From Helicobacter mehlei (GTDB taxonomy: Bacteria; Campylobacterota; Campylobacteria; Campylobacterales; Helicobacteraceae): 61,423 bases of DNA. Made by a program: the position numbers and the translations under genes. The stretch spans positions 1 through 61,423 of the forward strand of contig NZ_QXQP01000009.1 in NCBI RefSeq assembly GCF_003660265.1. The letters run 5' to 3'. Of this stretch, positions 45,174-54,835 are shown piece after piece (position 1 is the first letter of the stretch; the number at the start of each line of letters is the position of its first letter). The notes beneath the pieces are model-generated. The model ran no database searches. It saw nothing but the letters and a program-made list of their open reading frames with translations, and was not told the DNA's origin.

Positions 45174-45902
45174 CTAAAAAGAATGCTCGGATTGGTAATT
45201 CTGATCGCGTCTTTGGACCAAAAAGTCCTTAAAGGCTTGCAAAGAGTGGGGGTCTTTGGCACTCAAGGTAAAAATGGGTGTTTGGGGTTTGAGCTTGTCC
45301 ATGTCTTCTTGCACCTGCGCCACCCTAAAGCCAAAAACATCCATCAAGTCAGCCTTGCTCACCACCACCGCATCGGCGCATAAAAACATCGTGGGGTATT
45401 TGAGCACCTTGTCATCGCCCTCGGGTGTGGAGAGCAAAACAATATTCATCGCTGCACCCAAGTTATAGCTAGATGGGCAAACTAAATTCCCCACATTTTC
45501 AATCACCAAATAATCACTTTGTGCGATCGCCCCCTTTTGCTTGAGAATATCATAAGCCCCCTCAATCATGGCAGCCTCTAGGTGGCACGCCTCACCCGTG
45601 GTGATTTGTTGGGCAACTACACCTTTCTTAACCAGTCGATCGGCATCGCGATTAGTTTGTAAATCCCCCTCAATCACGCAAAATTTAAAATCCTCAAAGC
45701 TAGCGAGATTTTCTAAAAGTGTGGTTTTACCACTACCCGGGGAGCTCATAAAATTAAGCACATACAAGCTATCTTGAGCGTAGCGTTTTTTCATCTCCAA
45801 CGCTTTTAAGTCATTTTTACTTAAGATTTTTTCGACAACCTTGACATCTTTTTTGCTCAAATTGGGGTTGTTATTGAGCGATTGGGTTCTAGTGTCTAGC
45901 AT
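45174..45902 (-). CDS. hypB: hydrogenase maturation GTPase HypB
   Basis: 242 residues with P-loop SSPGSGKTTLLENL, VIEGDLQTNRDADRL, VIENVGNLVCPSSYNLG and nucleotide motif VSKADL. Delivers nickel to hydrogenase with HypA, and in Helicobacter also supports urease activation. No histidine-rich N-terminus. First gene of hypBCD; TAGGAG precedes the ATG. Confidence 0.95.
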   Translation of the reverse strand: MLDTRTQSLNNNPNLSKKDVKVVEKILSKNDLKALEMKKRYAQDSLYVLNFMSSPGSGKTTLLENLASFEDFKFCVIEGDLQTNRDADRLVKKGVVAQQITTGEACHLEAAMIEGAYDILKQKGAIAQSDYLVIENVGNLVCPSSYNLGAAMNIVLLSTPEGDDKVLKYPTMFLCADAVVVSKADLMDVFGFRVAQVQEDMDKLKPQTPIFTLSAKDPHSLQAFKDFLVQRRDQNYQSEHSF

Positions 45903-45928
45903 GTGTTACTCCTAAAAATTTTTGGTGC

Positions 45929-45934
45929 ATACTA
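45929..45934 (-). promoter_or_regulatory. -10 box (TAGTAT, preceded by TGC) for hypBCD
   Basis: TGCTAGTATGC on the minus strand is an extended -10 element about 27 bases before the hypB start, with TAGGAG in between. Confidence 0.6.
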
Positions 45935-45969
45935 GCACAAAAGATTAAATCTAATACCCACGCTCTGAT

Positions 45970-46821
45970 TTACAGATGCCAATCCACCCGCTCTGCACGC
46001 TGGGGGATCAACACCCATAAATCCCCCTCTTTTAAGGTTTGGGGTGTTTGTAAAGAATTGAGGGGTAAAGAGACAATTTGTCTTTCTAAAACCAATTCCA
46101 CACTCTGCCCCTTAATCTCTAGCACCCGTGCGCATAAACCCTCTTGGGTTTTAAAATCACGCATAAGGCATGTGTGTTTTTGGGGCTTTTCTTCAATCCA
46201 GATCAAATTGTGGGCGAGTTTGTAGGCTTCTAGCAGATCGTGGGTGATGATTAAAGTTGTGAGTTTGAAATGCGCGCTGATATATTTGAGTTGTTCTTGC
46301 AAATGCGCCCGCGCATCTGCATCCAAAGCACTCAAGGGTTCATCTAGGCATAAAAGGGCATTGGGCTGACCTAAGATACGCACCAATGCGCGCGCTAGGG
46401 CAACTCGTTGGACTTGCCCGCCAGAGAGCATGGGGGTGGGGTGTTTTAAAAGCCCCTCTAAACCCATTAAGCTAATCACTTCCTCAATGTGCGCTTGGTG
46501 GCGTGGGTTGCCAAAAATGATATTGTCATAGACATTTAAATGTGGGAAGAGTGCGCCATCTTGGAAGACAAAGCCCAAGGGGCGTTTTTGGGGCGGGAGG
46601 CAAATTTTTTGAGTGGTATCCAGCCACACAGACTCTTTAAAGCAAATGCGCCCTTTTTTGACTAACTCCAACCCGGCTAAGACACGCAAAAAGGAGCTTT
46701 TGCCTGCCCCTGAAGGGCCACACAGCACGCTAATTTGTTGGGTTTTTAAATCTAGGTTAGCCTCTAGCTCAAAGGGACCCCTAGCCCCCTCTAGCTGTTT
46801 GCTAAACTCAATGTGGAGCAT
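45970..46821 (-). CDS. modC: ModC-like ABC transporter ATPase
   Basis: 283 residues. Walker A GPSGAGKSS, Q-loop FVFQDG, signature LSGGQVQRVALARAL, Walker B LLCLDEPLSALDA, H-switch IITHD. The C-terminal TOBE-like domain (CARVLEIKGQSVELVL) fits molybdate importers. ModA and ModB are not in this window, unusual for ModC; they may be elsewhere. Start ATG 46821 follows the stop of the upstream outer-membrane gene by a few bases. Confidence 0.75.
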   Translation of the reverse strand: MLHIEFSKQLEGARGPFELEANLDLKTQQISVLCGPSGAGKSSFLRVLAGLELVKKGRICFKESVWLDTTQKICLPPQKRPLGFVFQDGALFPHLNVYDNIIFGNPRHQAHIEEVISLMGLEGLLKHPTPMLSGGQVQRVALARALVRILGQPNALLCLDEPLSALDADARAHLQEQLKYISAHFKLTTLIITHDLLEAYKLAHNLIWIEEKPQKHTCLMRDFKTQEGLCARVLEIKGQSVELVLERQIVSLPLNSLQTPQTLKEGDLWVLIPQRAERVDWHL

Positions 46822-46828
46822 AGGAGGG

Positions 46829-48298
46829 CTACCACTCCCAACCCCCACCAATACGGAAGGCTAAGTAGGTGGGGATTTTCAAGTTACCCAAAAAGCCTAC
46901 AGGACCCGAATCTTGTGAATTGTTAAATCCGATCATCTTGAGGCTAGATTGCACGGAAATATCCAACACCCTAAAGAGGCGCAAGCCCCCGGTCAAAATC
47001 ACGCCCTGATTGAGCCCCTCTTTAGAGACATTCCCCATCGCCCCAAATTTGATGCCAAACCATTTCCAATTTGCCATAATGCCCCCGCCAATCATTTGGC
47101 TACGCCTACCAATCATCAGCGTTTTATTGTTGGTTAAATCAAAATCCACGGCTAAATTCAGCCACTTCCAGCGATAACCCAGCCCCAAGCGCACCTGTGG
47201 ATCGATTCGCATATCTGAGATGCCGGAGTTATAGCGGATTTTGGGGGCGTTTAAGTATTTGCCCACAAGCCCGATTGTAAAGCCCTTAATGCGGTAAGCT
47301 GTGCCTAAATCTAGCCCAAAGTGGCTTTGTTGCACCACATCGCTAAAATTAAAGTTAAAATTAGAAACCAAAGAGTTAAATTGGCCGATTAAACTTTGTA
47401 TATTCCCTGTTAAGCCCACCCCGTAGCTTAGGGTGTAAAGATACCTCAAGGCTACGCCCACAGAGAGTTTGCCCCCTTTGTGGAAATCAAACCCATAAGC
47501 ATAACCAAAGGGTACACTCCCAATAGCCAAGCCCCTAATGGCTGCAGTATTTTTGGCATTGGGTGAGAGGATGGAGCTATTGAGAAATGCGTTTTGGTTG
47601 CTTTGGCTCAGAGTGAGGCTATTTTTATTAGCCCCAATCTGGATAAAGGGAGGCACATGCGCACCCGGGGGCAAGGGGGGCAAACCAAGGGTGGAGGTGG
47701 GGACAATGATTTGGTTATATTTGGGGTTTGCTAGCACACTACCCCCTGCAAAGGCACTGGCAAAAATCCCGATTCCAAAAGTCCCAATCCCTCCCTTGCG
47801 CTTCACTTTGGGGTGGATTTGCACCACGATACCATTTTGAGAAGATAGATGTATCCCATTGCTTTTTAATAAATTTTGGAAAGCATTGGCCCCATTCACT
47901 AGAGCCTTGGCCGCCTTCCCTTCATTGGCATTAATTGTAACACTAGAACTCTGACCCATAATAAATCTTCCCATGCCCTCAGCATGGGATTGGAGCAACT
48001 GATTTAAAGATTCAGCATCTTTACCTAAGGCAGACCCACTGAGTGCTTGGGCACCCAACTCTAAAAAATTTTCCTGCCCTATAGAGGCCCCAAAGCTGTA
48101 CCCAAACTTCGTTCGGGAGTCTATATCCAAGAGTGCAGGGTTATAATAGAGTCCCCAACTGGAGTTTTCTAAAGCGACCCCAGCTCCCCCCATTCCAAAA
48201 CTGGTATCCCCCATCTCACCAAATTCAAGTCCTTCCAGTCCTCCACAAGCTAGAGCACAATAAAATAACACTCTTTTTTGCAGACACAACAACCACAC
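46829..48298 (-). CDS. outer-membrane beta-barrel protein, TraF-like
   Basis: 489 residues with signal peptide, then GEMGDTSFGMGGAGVALEN and SSWGLYYNPALLDI, the start typical of the TraF/FadL-like barrel group (PF13729 type). The rest is alternating strands rich in Gly and aromatic residues, ending in a C-terminal aromatic (WEW). Despite the family name there are no conjugation genes nearby. It heads a pair with the ModC-like ATPase. Transported substrate unknown. Confidence 0.7.
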   Translation of the reverse strand: MWLLCLQKRVLFYCALACGGLEGLEFGEMGDTSFGMGGAGVALENSSWGLYYNPALLDIDSRTKFGYSFGASIGQENFLELGAQALSGSALGKDAESLNQLLQSHAEGMGRFIMGQSSSVTINANEGKAAKALVNGANAFQNLLKSNGIHLSSQNGIVVQIHPKVKRKGGIGTFGIGIFASAFAGGSVLANPKYNQIIVPTSTLGLPPLPPGAHVPPFIQIGANKNSLTLSQSNQNAFLNSSILSPNAKNTAAIRGLAIGSVPFGYAYGFDFHKGGKLSVGVALRYLYTLSYGVGLTGNIQSLIGQFNSLVSNFNFNFSDVVQQSHFGLDLGTAYRIKGFTIGLVGKYLNAPKIRYNSGISDMRIDPQVRLGLGYRWKWLNLAVDFDLTNNKTLMIGRRSQMIGGGIMANWKWFGIKFGAMGNVSKEGLNQGVILTGGLRLFRVLDISVQSSLKMIGFNNSQDSGPVGFLGNLKIPTYLAFRIGGGWEW

Positions 48299-48478
48299 TC
48301 CTTTACTTTGATATTAAACCAGCTTTGGACTCAGTATTTACTCAGTGTTAAACTAGTTATGCCTAGATTGTAGCATATTCTAATTTAAAGATCGCCAAAA
48401 TAGCCCGCCTTCTCTTTAATTGGCTTTAACCTAAGATAGGTTAAAATGAAACCTATTTTTCTAAAAATGGGGCAAAAA

Positions 48479-49030
48479 ATGAGATTGAAAGCCAACCATG
48501 TCCGTTATATCGCGAATAAGATCGCTCAAGATTTAATCCAATCGCCCTTACTAGAACTCAAAGGCACGCTAGAGAATCTCACCACGCTAACTTACCAAGT
48601 GGTGCAAGACAATGTGGATCAAGAGAGTGCCATCGATCACAAGGTCCGCGACCTGCTAGAAGAAAAACTTGATGAAATCGAGTTCATGCGCATGGATGAG
48701 CGGCAGTTGTTTTGGGAGGCTAAAAGGCGTGTAGCCGCCCAAAGGGATTTTGTGCTCGGCTGGGAAGATCGCTGTAATGTCCTTTCCCATCAGATTTTAG
48801 AAAAAATCCTAGATGAGGACCTGTTTATGTTCTCGGTCTCTGAAAATATGATCCGCAATCTCATTTTTAAATCCATCGACACCTATGCCAAACTCTATGA
48901 GAGCGTGGAATTAGAGGTGAGCGAAAAGATCAAGCATTATAAACGTAAGCTCCCCGTGGGTAGTGATGAATACGAATTGGTTTTTGAGCGCATGTATGAG
49001 GAAGAGTTGAGGCGCAAAGGCTTTTTATAA
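48479..49030 (+). CDS. DUF507 family protein
   Basis: 183 residues from ATG 48479; family starts look like MRLKANHVRYIANKIAQDL. Charged, helical, two DUF507-like halves. A TAAGAT -10 element at 48432-48437 would give a short leader to this ATG; the upstream ATG at 48446 would be almost leaderless. The gene directly precedes carA, with which it overlaps by one base, as in H. pylori. Function unknown. Confidence 0.8.
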   Translation: MRLKANHVRYIANKIAQDLIQSPLLELKGTLENLTTLTYQVVQDNVDQESAIDHKVRDLLEEKLDEIEFMRMDERQLFWEAKRRVAAQRDFVLGWEDRCNVLSHQILEKILDEDLFMFSVSENMIRNLIFKSIDTYAKLYESVELEVSEKIKHYKRKLPVGSDEYELVFERMYEEELRRKGFL

Positions 49031-50154
49031 TGGCGCGTGTCTTATTTGAAAATGGCATTTTGTTAGAGGCACAGAGCTTCGGCGCGCCCGGGGTGGTGGT
49101 GGGCGAAGCGGTGTTTAACACGGCGATGAGTGGCTATGAAGAAGTTATAAGCGATCCGAGTTACAGAGGGCAGTTTGTGGTCTTTAGCGCGCCTGAGATT
49201 GGGGTGGTGGGAATCAATGGGCAAGATTGCGAATCACAACACAACTTTTGTGCTGGGGTGGTTGTGCGCCATTACCCTACGCGTTATTCTAATTTTAGAG
49301 CCAAGCAGAGTTTGGGGGCGTTTTTAAACCAACATGGGATTTTGGGGGTGAGTGGAGTGGATACGCGCGCCTTAGTGGGGATGCTTAGAGATGAAGGGGC
49401 GATGCAGGCGATCATCTCCACCCAAGATTTAGAAAGGCAGGAGTTGCAGACTTTGCTGGATCACGCCACCAAAATAGCTAATTTGCACCTCATCCCCTCA
49501 CTAACCCACCCCAAACCCGACACGCAGGGGGTGTTTGATTTTGGGGCACTGGGTTATCCCACCCTAAACCCGCCCTTTTGTGTGGGCGTGTTGGATTTTG
49601 GAGTCAAACAAAATATTTTAAACAATTTGGTGCAAGTGGGTTTGAAGCCTCTTTGTTTTGCCCCCGATAGCAAGGCTAGCGCGCTTTTAGAAGCCTACCA
49701 AAAAAAAGAGATTAGCGGGATTTTGATCTCCAATGGTCCGGGCGATCCACTCAAACTCACACGCGCTACTCACGAGATCGCCACCCTTATTGAGGCCAAA
49801 ATCCCCATGTTTGGTATTTGTCTAGGACACCAGCTCTTGAGCATTGCGCATGGATTCCCCACCTACAAACTACGCTTTGGGCACCATGGGAGCAACCACC
49901 CGGTGCTCAATTTAGCCACACGGCGCATCGAGATCAGCGCGCAAAATCACAATTATTGCGTGGGCGATCGCATTAGCCAAGTAGCCACCATCACGCATCA
50001 AAATCTCTTTGATGGCACCATTGAAGGCGTGCGTTACTTGGATTCCCCCATTTTTTCGGTGCAACACCACCCCGAGGCCAGTCCGGGTCCTAGAGATGGG
50101 CTGTATATCTTCAAAGAATTTGCAAGGTTAGTAAGCCATGCAAGCACCCAATAA
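49030..50154 (+). CDS. carA: carbamoyl-phosphate synthase small subunit
   Basis: Glutaminase subunit feeding ammonia to CarB for pyrimidine and arginine synthesis. 374 residues: N-terminal FGAPGVVVGEAVFNTAMSGY; C-terminal class I amidotransferase with VLDFGVKQNIL, GICLGHQLL (nucleophile Cys) and VQHHPEASPGP (catalytic His, Glu). carB is not in this window. Confidence 0.96.
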   Translation: MARVLFENGILLEAQSFGAPGVVVGEAVFNTAMSGYEEVISDPSYRGQFVVFSAPEIGVVGINGQDCESQHNFCAGVVVRHYPTRYSNFRAKQSLGAFLNQHGILGVSGVDTRALVGMLRDEGAMQAIISTQDLERQELQTLLDHATKIANLHLIPSLTHPKPDTQGVFDFGALGYPTLNPPFCVGVLDFGVKQNILNNLVQVGLKPLCFAPDSKASALLEAYQKKEISGILISNGPGDPLKLTRATHEIATLIEAKIPMFGICLGHQLLSIAHGFPTYKLRFGHHGSNHPVLNLATRRIEISAQNHNYCVGDRISQVATITHQNLFDGTIEGVRYLDSPIFSVQHHPEASPGPRDGLYIFKEFARLVSHASTQ

Positions 50155-50167
50155 TCAAGGGGTAAGT

Positions 50168-50797
50168 CTATTGGTGGAGCTCTTTTTCTGCATGGTGACT
50201 CCCAAAAGTTACGGCTTTGTTGAGTAAAGCTAGGGCTTTTTGAGAATCCTCATGGACACCATACCCCTTTTTATAAGCCTCGCCCAAGTGGTAAAGCACA
50301 ATCCCTAACATTTTGCGTCCATAAGCGTTGTAGTGCTTGGTTTTGAGGGCTTGCAAATCTAGCGTGCCCTGTTGGCGTGCTAAATCTAGAGCTAAATTCT
50401 GGTAAATTTGGAAGGCATGTTTGTAATCTTGGGGTACCCCCTTGCCCTCTTGATACATCTTGGCCAAATGGAGCTTGGCGAAGATAATGGCTGGTGCACT
50501 CCCCTCTTCGCCTTTAGCCTTACTCATCTCAATCGCCTTTTCAAAATACTGCTTAGCTTTATTGTAGTCCTTAGCCACGCCTTTACCCTTTTTATACAAG
50601 TGCCCCAAATAGGCCGTGCCTAGCGGGTCGCCCTGATCGCTGGCCTTTTTGTAAAGCTCAAAGGCCTTATGATATTCGTGTTGTTTCTCTGCTTGTTTGC
50701 CCTGATTGACCAAATTATCTTGAGCGCACACGGGCGTGCTGGCTAACAACGCCCCGCAGAGTACCGCACATGCCAAATGTTTTAAACCCAATACCAT
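50168..50797 (-). CDS. secreted Sel1-repeat protein
   Basis: 209 residues: signal peptide (ALLASTPVCA), then Sel1-like repeats (AYLGHLYKKGKGVAKDYNKA, LAKMYQEGKGVPQDYKHA, LGEAYKKGYGVHEDSQKA). Unlike the Hcp family of H. pylori, the repeats lack paired cysteines. Sits convergently after carA and divergently from nusA. Function unknown; such proteins often mediate contacts. Confidence 0.82.
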   Translation of the reverse strand: MVLGLKHLACAVLCGALLASTPVCAQDNLVNQGKQAEKQHEYHKAFELYKKASDQGDPLGTAYLGHLYKKGKGVAKDYNKAKQYFEKAIEMSKAKGEEGSAPAIIFAKLHLAKMYQEGKGVPQDYKHAFQIYQNLALDLARQQGTLDLQALKTKHYNAYGRKMLGIVLYHLGEAYKKGYGVHEDSQKALALLNKAVTFGSHHAEKELHQ

Positions 50798-50879
50798 GCC
50801 TGCTCCTTAAAAATTAATCGTCAGCCACAACCAACCACCCTATTCTAACACAAGCCTTCAATTTTAGAGGAGTTTTTGC

Positions 50880-50885
50880 TATAAT
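50880..50885 (+). promoter_or_regulatory. -10 box (TGCTATAAT) for nusA
   Basis: Extended -10 TGCTATAAT about 55 bases before the nusA GTG, followed by AAGGA just upstream of the start. Confidence 0.7.
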
Positions 50886-50940
50886 AGCCCGCTACTTTCT
50901 TTCAATTCTAAACAATCTGACAACATTATTAAGGAACAGA

Positions 50941-52083
50941 GTGGAAAAAATACTAGACATTGTAGAGTTGATCGCCTATGAAAAAGGCTTGAGCCCAGAG
51001 GTGATCAAAGACGTGGTGAAAAATAGCATTTTAAAAGTGGCTAGGGAGTGCATTGACACCCGCGCTAATTTTGTGGTTGATGATTCGAACAAGGATTTAG
51101 CCCTCTTGCATGCGGTGGAAGTGTGCGCCGATGACGATCCTAGGTTAAATCAAGACCCCACTAACACCATCGCACTCAGCCAAGCCCACAGAGACGATCC
51201 GTCCTTAAAACCCAGTGATATTTTGCACTATGAAATTAGTTTGAAGGACATGAAGCGCAGTGCAGTCAATGCCCTTTTTAAGGATTTGGAATTTAATATC
51301 CAAAAAAGCCTGGAAGACCAATACTTCCAAAAATATAAGGCCATGCTGAATACGATTGTTAAGGGTGTGGTGTTGAGCGTGGATGAAGCACAAAATACCT
51401 ATGTCGAGATTGAAAACATGCAAGCGGTCTTAGCCCTTAAAAACCGCATCAAGGGGGAGACTTTCAAGGTGGGCGATAGCGTGCGCGCGATTTTAAAGAA
51501 TGTGCGTTTCAGCAAGCAAGGCTTAATCTTGGAACTTTCCCGTACCACGCCTAAATTCTTAGAAGCCCTTTTGCACCTAGAGGTCCCTGAAATTGCTGAT
51601 AAAGAAATTGAGGTGATGGGCATTGCGCGTATCCCCGGAGATCGCGCCAAGTTAGCCCTGCGTTCGCTGAATAACCAAATTGACCCCATCGGGGCGACCG
51701 TGGGCGTGCGGGGCGTGCGAATCAATGCCATTAGCAAGGAACTTTGTAGCGAAAACATCGATTGCGTGCATTATAATGAAGTGCCCGAAATTTACATCGC
51801 TAACGCCCTTTCACCTGCCCATGTGATCAAGATTAAGCTTGCACAGGAGGGCAAAAAAAGCGCGCTGGTAACCCTTTATGGCGATCAAAAGAGCAAGGCG
51901 ATCGGGCGTAATGGTGTGAATGTGCGCCTAGCGTGCATGCTGACCGGCTATGATATTGATTTTGATGTGTTAGAACCCAAAGAGAGCGCGCCCAAAGTGC
52001 CCGAAAAAGTGGGCTTGAGCATGCTCGAGTCGCTCTTTAGCAAAACCCCGGCCACACCCTCAGATCAACAAGGGGGCGAGTAA
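50941..52083 (+). CDS. nusA: transcription termination/antitermination factor NusA
   Basis: 380 residues from GTG 50941. N-terminal RNA-polymerase-binding domain, S1 domain (GVVLSVDEAQNTYVEIENMQ) and two KH domains (GVRGVRINAISKELCSENID, GRNGVNVRLACMLTGYDID). No C-terminal acidic repeats, as usual outside gammaproteobacteria. Its 3' end overlaps convergent dcuA by 24 nt. Confidence 0.95.
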   Translation: MEKILDIVELIAYEKGLSPEVIKDVVKNSILKVARECIDTRANFVVDDSNKDLALLHAVEVCADDDPRLNQDPTNTIALSQAHRDDPSLKPSDILHYEISLKDMKRSAVNALFKDLEFNIQKSLEDQYFQKYKAMLNTIVKGVVLSVDEAQNTYVEIENMQAVLALKNRIKGETFKVGDSVRAILKNVRFSKQGLILELSRTTPKFLEALLHLEVPEIADKEIEVMGIARIPGDRAKLALRSLNNQIDPIGATVGVRGVRINAISKELCSENIDCVHYNEVPEIYIANALSPAHVIKIKLAQEGKKSALVTLYGDQKSKAIGRNGVNVRLACMLTGYDIDFDVLEPKESAPKVPEKVGLSMLESLFSKTPATPSDQQGGE

Positions 52084-53378
52084 AAAACCCAAACCCACAG
52101 ACAAGGCGATCATCAAGACCCCGGGCAAAAAGAAAGGGTGATTGAAAATGTATTTGCCAATGCGTGTGCTCCCCGTGTCATCCATTTGCACCGCACCTAA
52201 AAGCGTGGGGTAGGTGGGGAGCACAAAAAGAGCCGAAGTTGCCACAAAGGAAGCCACCAAAATATAAACCCCGTGTGGGTGCTCGGGGGTTAGCCCCATC
52301 GCTACAATCACGCTGGGGATCAACGCCTTTGTGGTGGCTGCTTGGGAGTAGAGGAGCATGCTGGTCAAAAACAACCCCACGGCTAGCAAAAAGGGGTAGT
52401 GGCTCAGCATGGTGGAGGCAAGGGCTTTAATGGGATCGATGTAGGCTTTCACAAAGGTATCCCCCAGCCACGCCACGCCTAAGACACACACACACGCGCT
52501 CAAACCCGCCTTAAAAGTGCTTGTTTGCACCAAGTCACCACATTTGATCTTGCAAAACAGTGCGATCAAGGTTGCAATGCTTAACATAAAACTGATAATA
52601 GCGGCATCTCTATGCAAAACTACGGGTTTGATCCAACCCACATTTTTAGAAATCGCAGTCGCGTAGAGCACCACCGCTACAATGCCCAAGACAAAAATAA
52701 GCACCGAGAGTTGCGCACTCTTAGGGCTATCTTTGTGGCTAGGCATGTTTTGGGTGTGTTTGTCAAACGATTCGCTTAAGCGGTTGGGTAGAAGGGTGCT
52801 GATAATTAAAGAGGTGAGCAAGCAACTAACTAGGGTGGTGGGGATGCAAATGGCTAGCAAGATCGGGTAGGAAACCCCCAAGGGCTCTAAAAAGCCACTC
52901 ATGGCGATCACGGCTGCTGAAACCGGGCTAGCGGTGATCGCAATTTGGCTAGAAACCACGGCCAAGGAGAGCGGGTGGCAGGGTTTGATATTTTGCCCCT
53001 TAGCCACTTCCACAATCACGGGCAACACCGAAAAAGAAGTGTGCCCCGTACCCGCTAGTATTGTGAGCGTATAAGTTACTAAGGGGGCTAGGTAATTGAT
53101 ATATTTAGGATTTTTGCGCAGACTTTTTCAGCTAGACTCACCAAGTAATCCAACCCTCCAGCTAGTTGCATCGCCGCAATCGCCCCGATGACCGACATGA
53201 TAATCAAAATCACATCCCAAGGAATCACTCCAGGTTTGAGCCCAAAGCCCAAACTCAAAACCACCACGCCCAAGCCCCCCGCATAGCCAACCCCCATCCC
53301 ACCCAAGCGCACACCTAGAAAGATTGCCCCCAAGACCACTAACAATTCCAATCCAAACAACACCGCACATGCTCCCAC
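52060..53378 (-). CDS. dcuA: anaerobic C4-dicarboxylate transporter DcuA, frameshifted in this sequence
   Basis: Exchanges fumarate, aspartate and succinate across the inner membrane. The first 96 codons (VVLGAIFLGVRLGGMGVGYA, AAMQLAGGLDYLV) are in one frame and stop at 53088; the rest (VLPVIVEVAKGQNIKPCHPL, SQIAITASPVSAAV) is in another. Reading Leu-Arg-Lys-Asn-Pro-Lys-Tyr-Ile-Asn-Tyr-Leu-Ala-Pro across the gap needs one extra A in the A5 run near 53127. No other break seen. Confidence 0.9.
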
Positions 53379-53455
53379 CTAGAATATGGCAAACTTAAAT
53401 TATAACCTAAAGGAGTTTTAGATAAAATATTAATACCAATGTGTTAGGGGAAATG

Positions 53456-54832
53456 ATGAATAAGTTTTTTATGACGGGTTTTTTCGTGTCGTGTTTGAGC
53501 GTATTTTTGGTTACCAATGCTTTGCAAGCCAAAGATGAGGCGCAAACCCAACAGCACAGCAAGCACCTCAAAAAAAATAGCAAGCCCACCACTCAAGAGC
53601 GACTCAATGCACTCAAAAAGTTTTCCAATGTGGTGGAGCAGATCGAGCATTATTATGTCGATGAGGTGAGCATTAATGATATCGTGGATAAGGCCATCGA
53701 TGGTTTACTCAGCAACTTGGATGCGCATTCTTCCTATTTGACCGCTAAGAAGTTCCGTGATTTTAGGGCCCAAACTGATGGCGAGTTTGGCGGGCTGGGA
53801 ATCACCGTGGGGATTCGCGATGGCGCGCTAACCGTCATTGCGCCCTTAGATGATACCCCCGCTTTTAGAGCCGGGATCAAGGCGGGCGATGTGATTTTAA
53901 AAATCAATGCTGAAAGCACGCTCAATATGAGTATTGACGATGCGGTGAATTTGATGCGGGGTAAACCCAAAACACCCATTGAGCTAACCCTTGTGCGTAA
54001 GTCTGAGCCTAAGCCCATCGTAGTTAAAGTATTGCGCGATATTATCAAAATTAAATCCGTGCATGCCAAGTGGATTGAGGGCACGAAGTTTTTATACTTG
54101 CGTGTCAATTCCTTTGATCGCAATGTGGTTAAAAGTGCCATGGCCGAGCTTAAAAAAGCCAAGCAAGCCCACCGCTTAGAGGGTGTAGTGTTGGATTTGC
54201 GCTCCAATCCGGGCGGGCTACTCAACCAAGCCATCGATCTATCCAATCTCTTTATCAAGCATGGCGTTATTGTCTCCCAAAAAGGGCGGGTGCAGTCTGA
54301 GGACATCGAATACCGCGCCAATGGCCACGCCCCTTATGCGAACTTACCCATCACGGTTTTAGTTAATAGCGGGACAGCCAGTGCCAGCGAGATTGTCTCG
54401 GGAGCACTGCAAGATCACAAGCGCGCGATCATCATTGGGGAAGACACCTTTGGTAAGGGGAGCGTGCAAACCACTTTCCCGGTGGGCAAAGAGGAGGCAA
54501 TTAAAATCACCATTGCGCGCTATTATTTGCCTAGTGGGCGCACAATCCAAGCCGTTGGCATCAAACCTGACATTGTGATCCCTGCTGGTCCTGTACCCCA
54601 AGATAAAAACACCTTTAGTCTTAAAGAGGCCGATCTCAAACACCACTTGCAACAAGAGCTCCAAGAACTCAATGCCAAGGATCAAAAAAACAATAAACAG
54701 GGCAAGTCAGAAGGCAAAGAGAGCGTGATGAGCGCAAAAGACATCAGTGGGGACATCCAGCTTAAAATTGGGATTGACATGCTGAAAGTTTGGGATATTT
54801 TCATGGCCTCTAAAGAAGTTGCTAAAAAGTAG
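53456..54832 (+). CDS. ctpA: carboxy-terminal processing protease (S41)
   Basis: 458 residues: signal peptide, PDZ domain (GGLGITVGIRDGALTVIAPL) and S41 catalytic core with Ser in NSGTASASEIVSGAL and Lys in GEDTFGKGSVQTTFP. Cleaves C-termini of periplasmic proteins. Start at the second of two adjacent ATGs, four bases after AGGGGA. A TAAAAT at 53423-53428 is a possible -10 box in the divergent gap with dcuA. Confidence 0.94.
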   Translation: MNKFFMTGFFVSCLSVFLVTNALQAKDEAQTQQHSKHLKKNSKPTTQERLNALKKFSNVVEQIEHYYVDEVSINDIVDKAIDGLLSNLDAHSSYLTAKKFRDFRAQTDGEFGGLGITVGIRDGALTVIAPLDDTPAFRAGIKAGDVILKINAESTLNMSIDDAVNLMRGKPKTPIELTLVRKSEPKPIVVKVLRDIIKIKSVHAKWIEGTKFLYLRVNSFDRNVVKSAMAELKKAKQAHRLEGVVLDLRSNPGGLLNQAIDLSNLFIKHGVIVSQKGRVQSEDIEYRANGHAPYANLPITVLVNSGTASASEIVSGALQDHKRAIIIGEDTFGKGSVQTTFPVGKEEAIKITIARYYLPSGRTIQAVGIKPDIVIPAGPVPQDKNTFSLKEADLKHHLQQELQELNAKDQKNNKQGKSEGKESVMSAKDISGDIQLKIGIDMLKVWDIFMASKEVAKK

Positions 54833-54835
54833 GCC

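Noticed and set aside
53128-53370. Alternative minus-strand frame over the dcuA start
   Set aside because: Shadow of the hydrophobic N-terminus of DcuA; no membrane-protein logic of its own.
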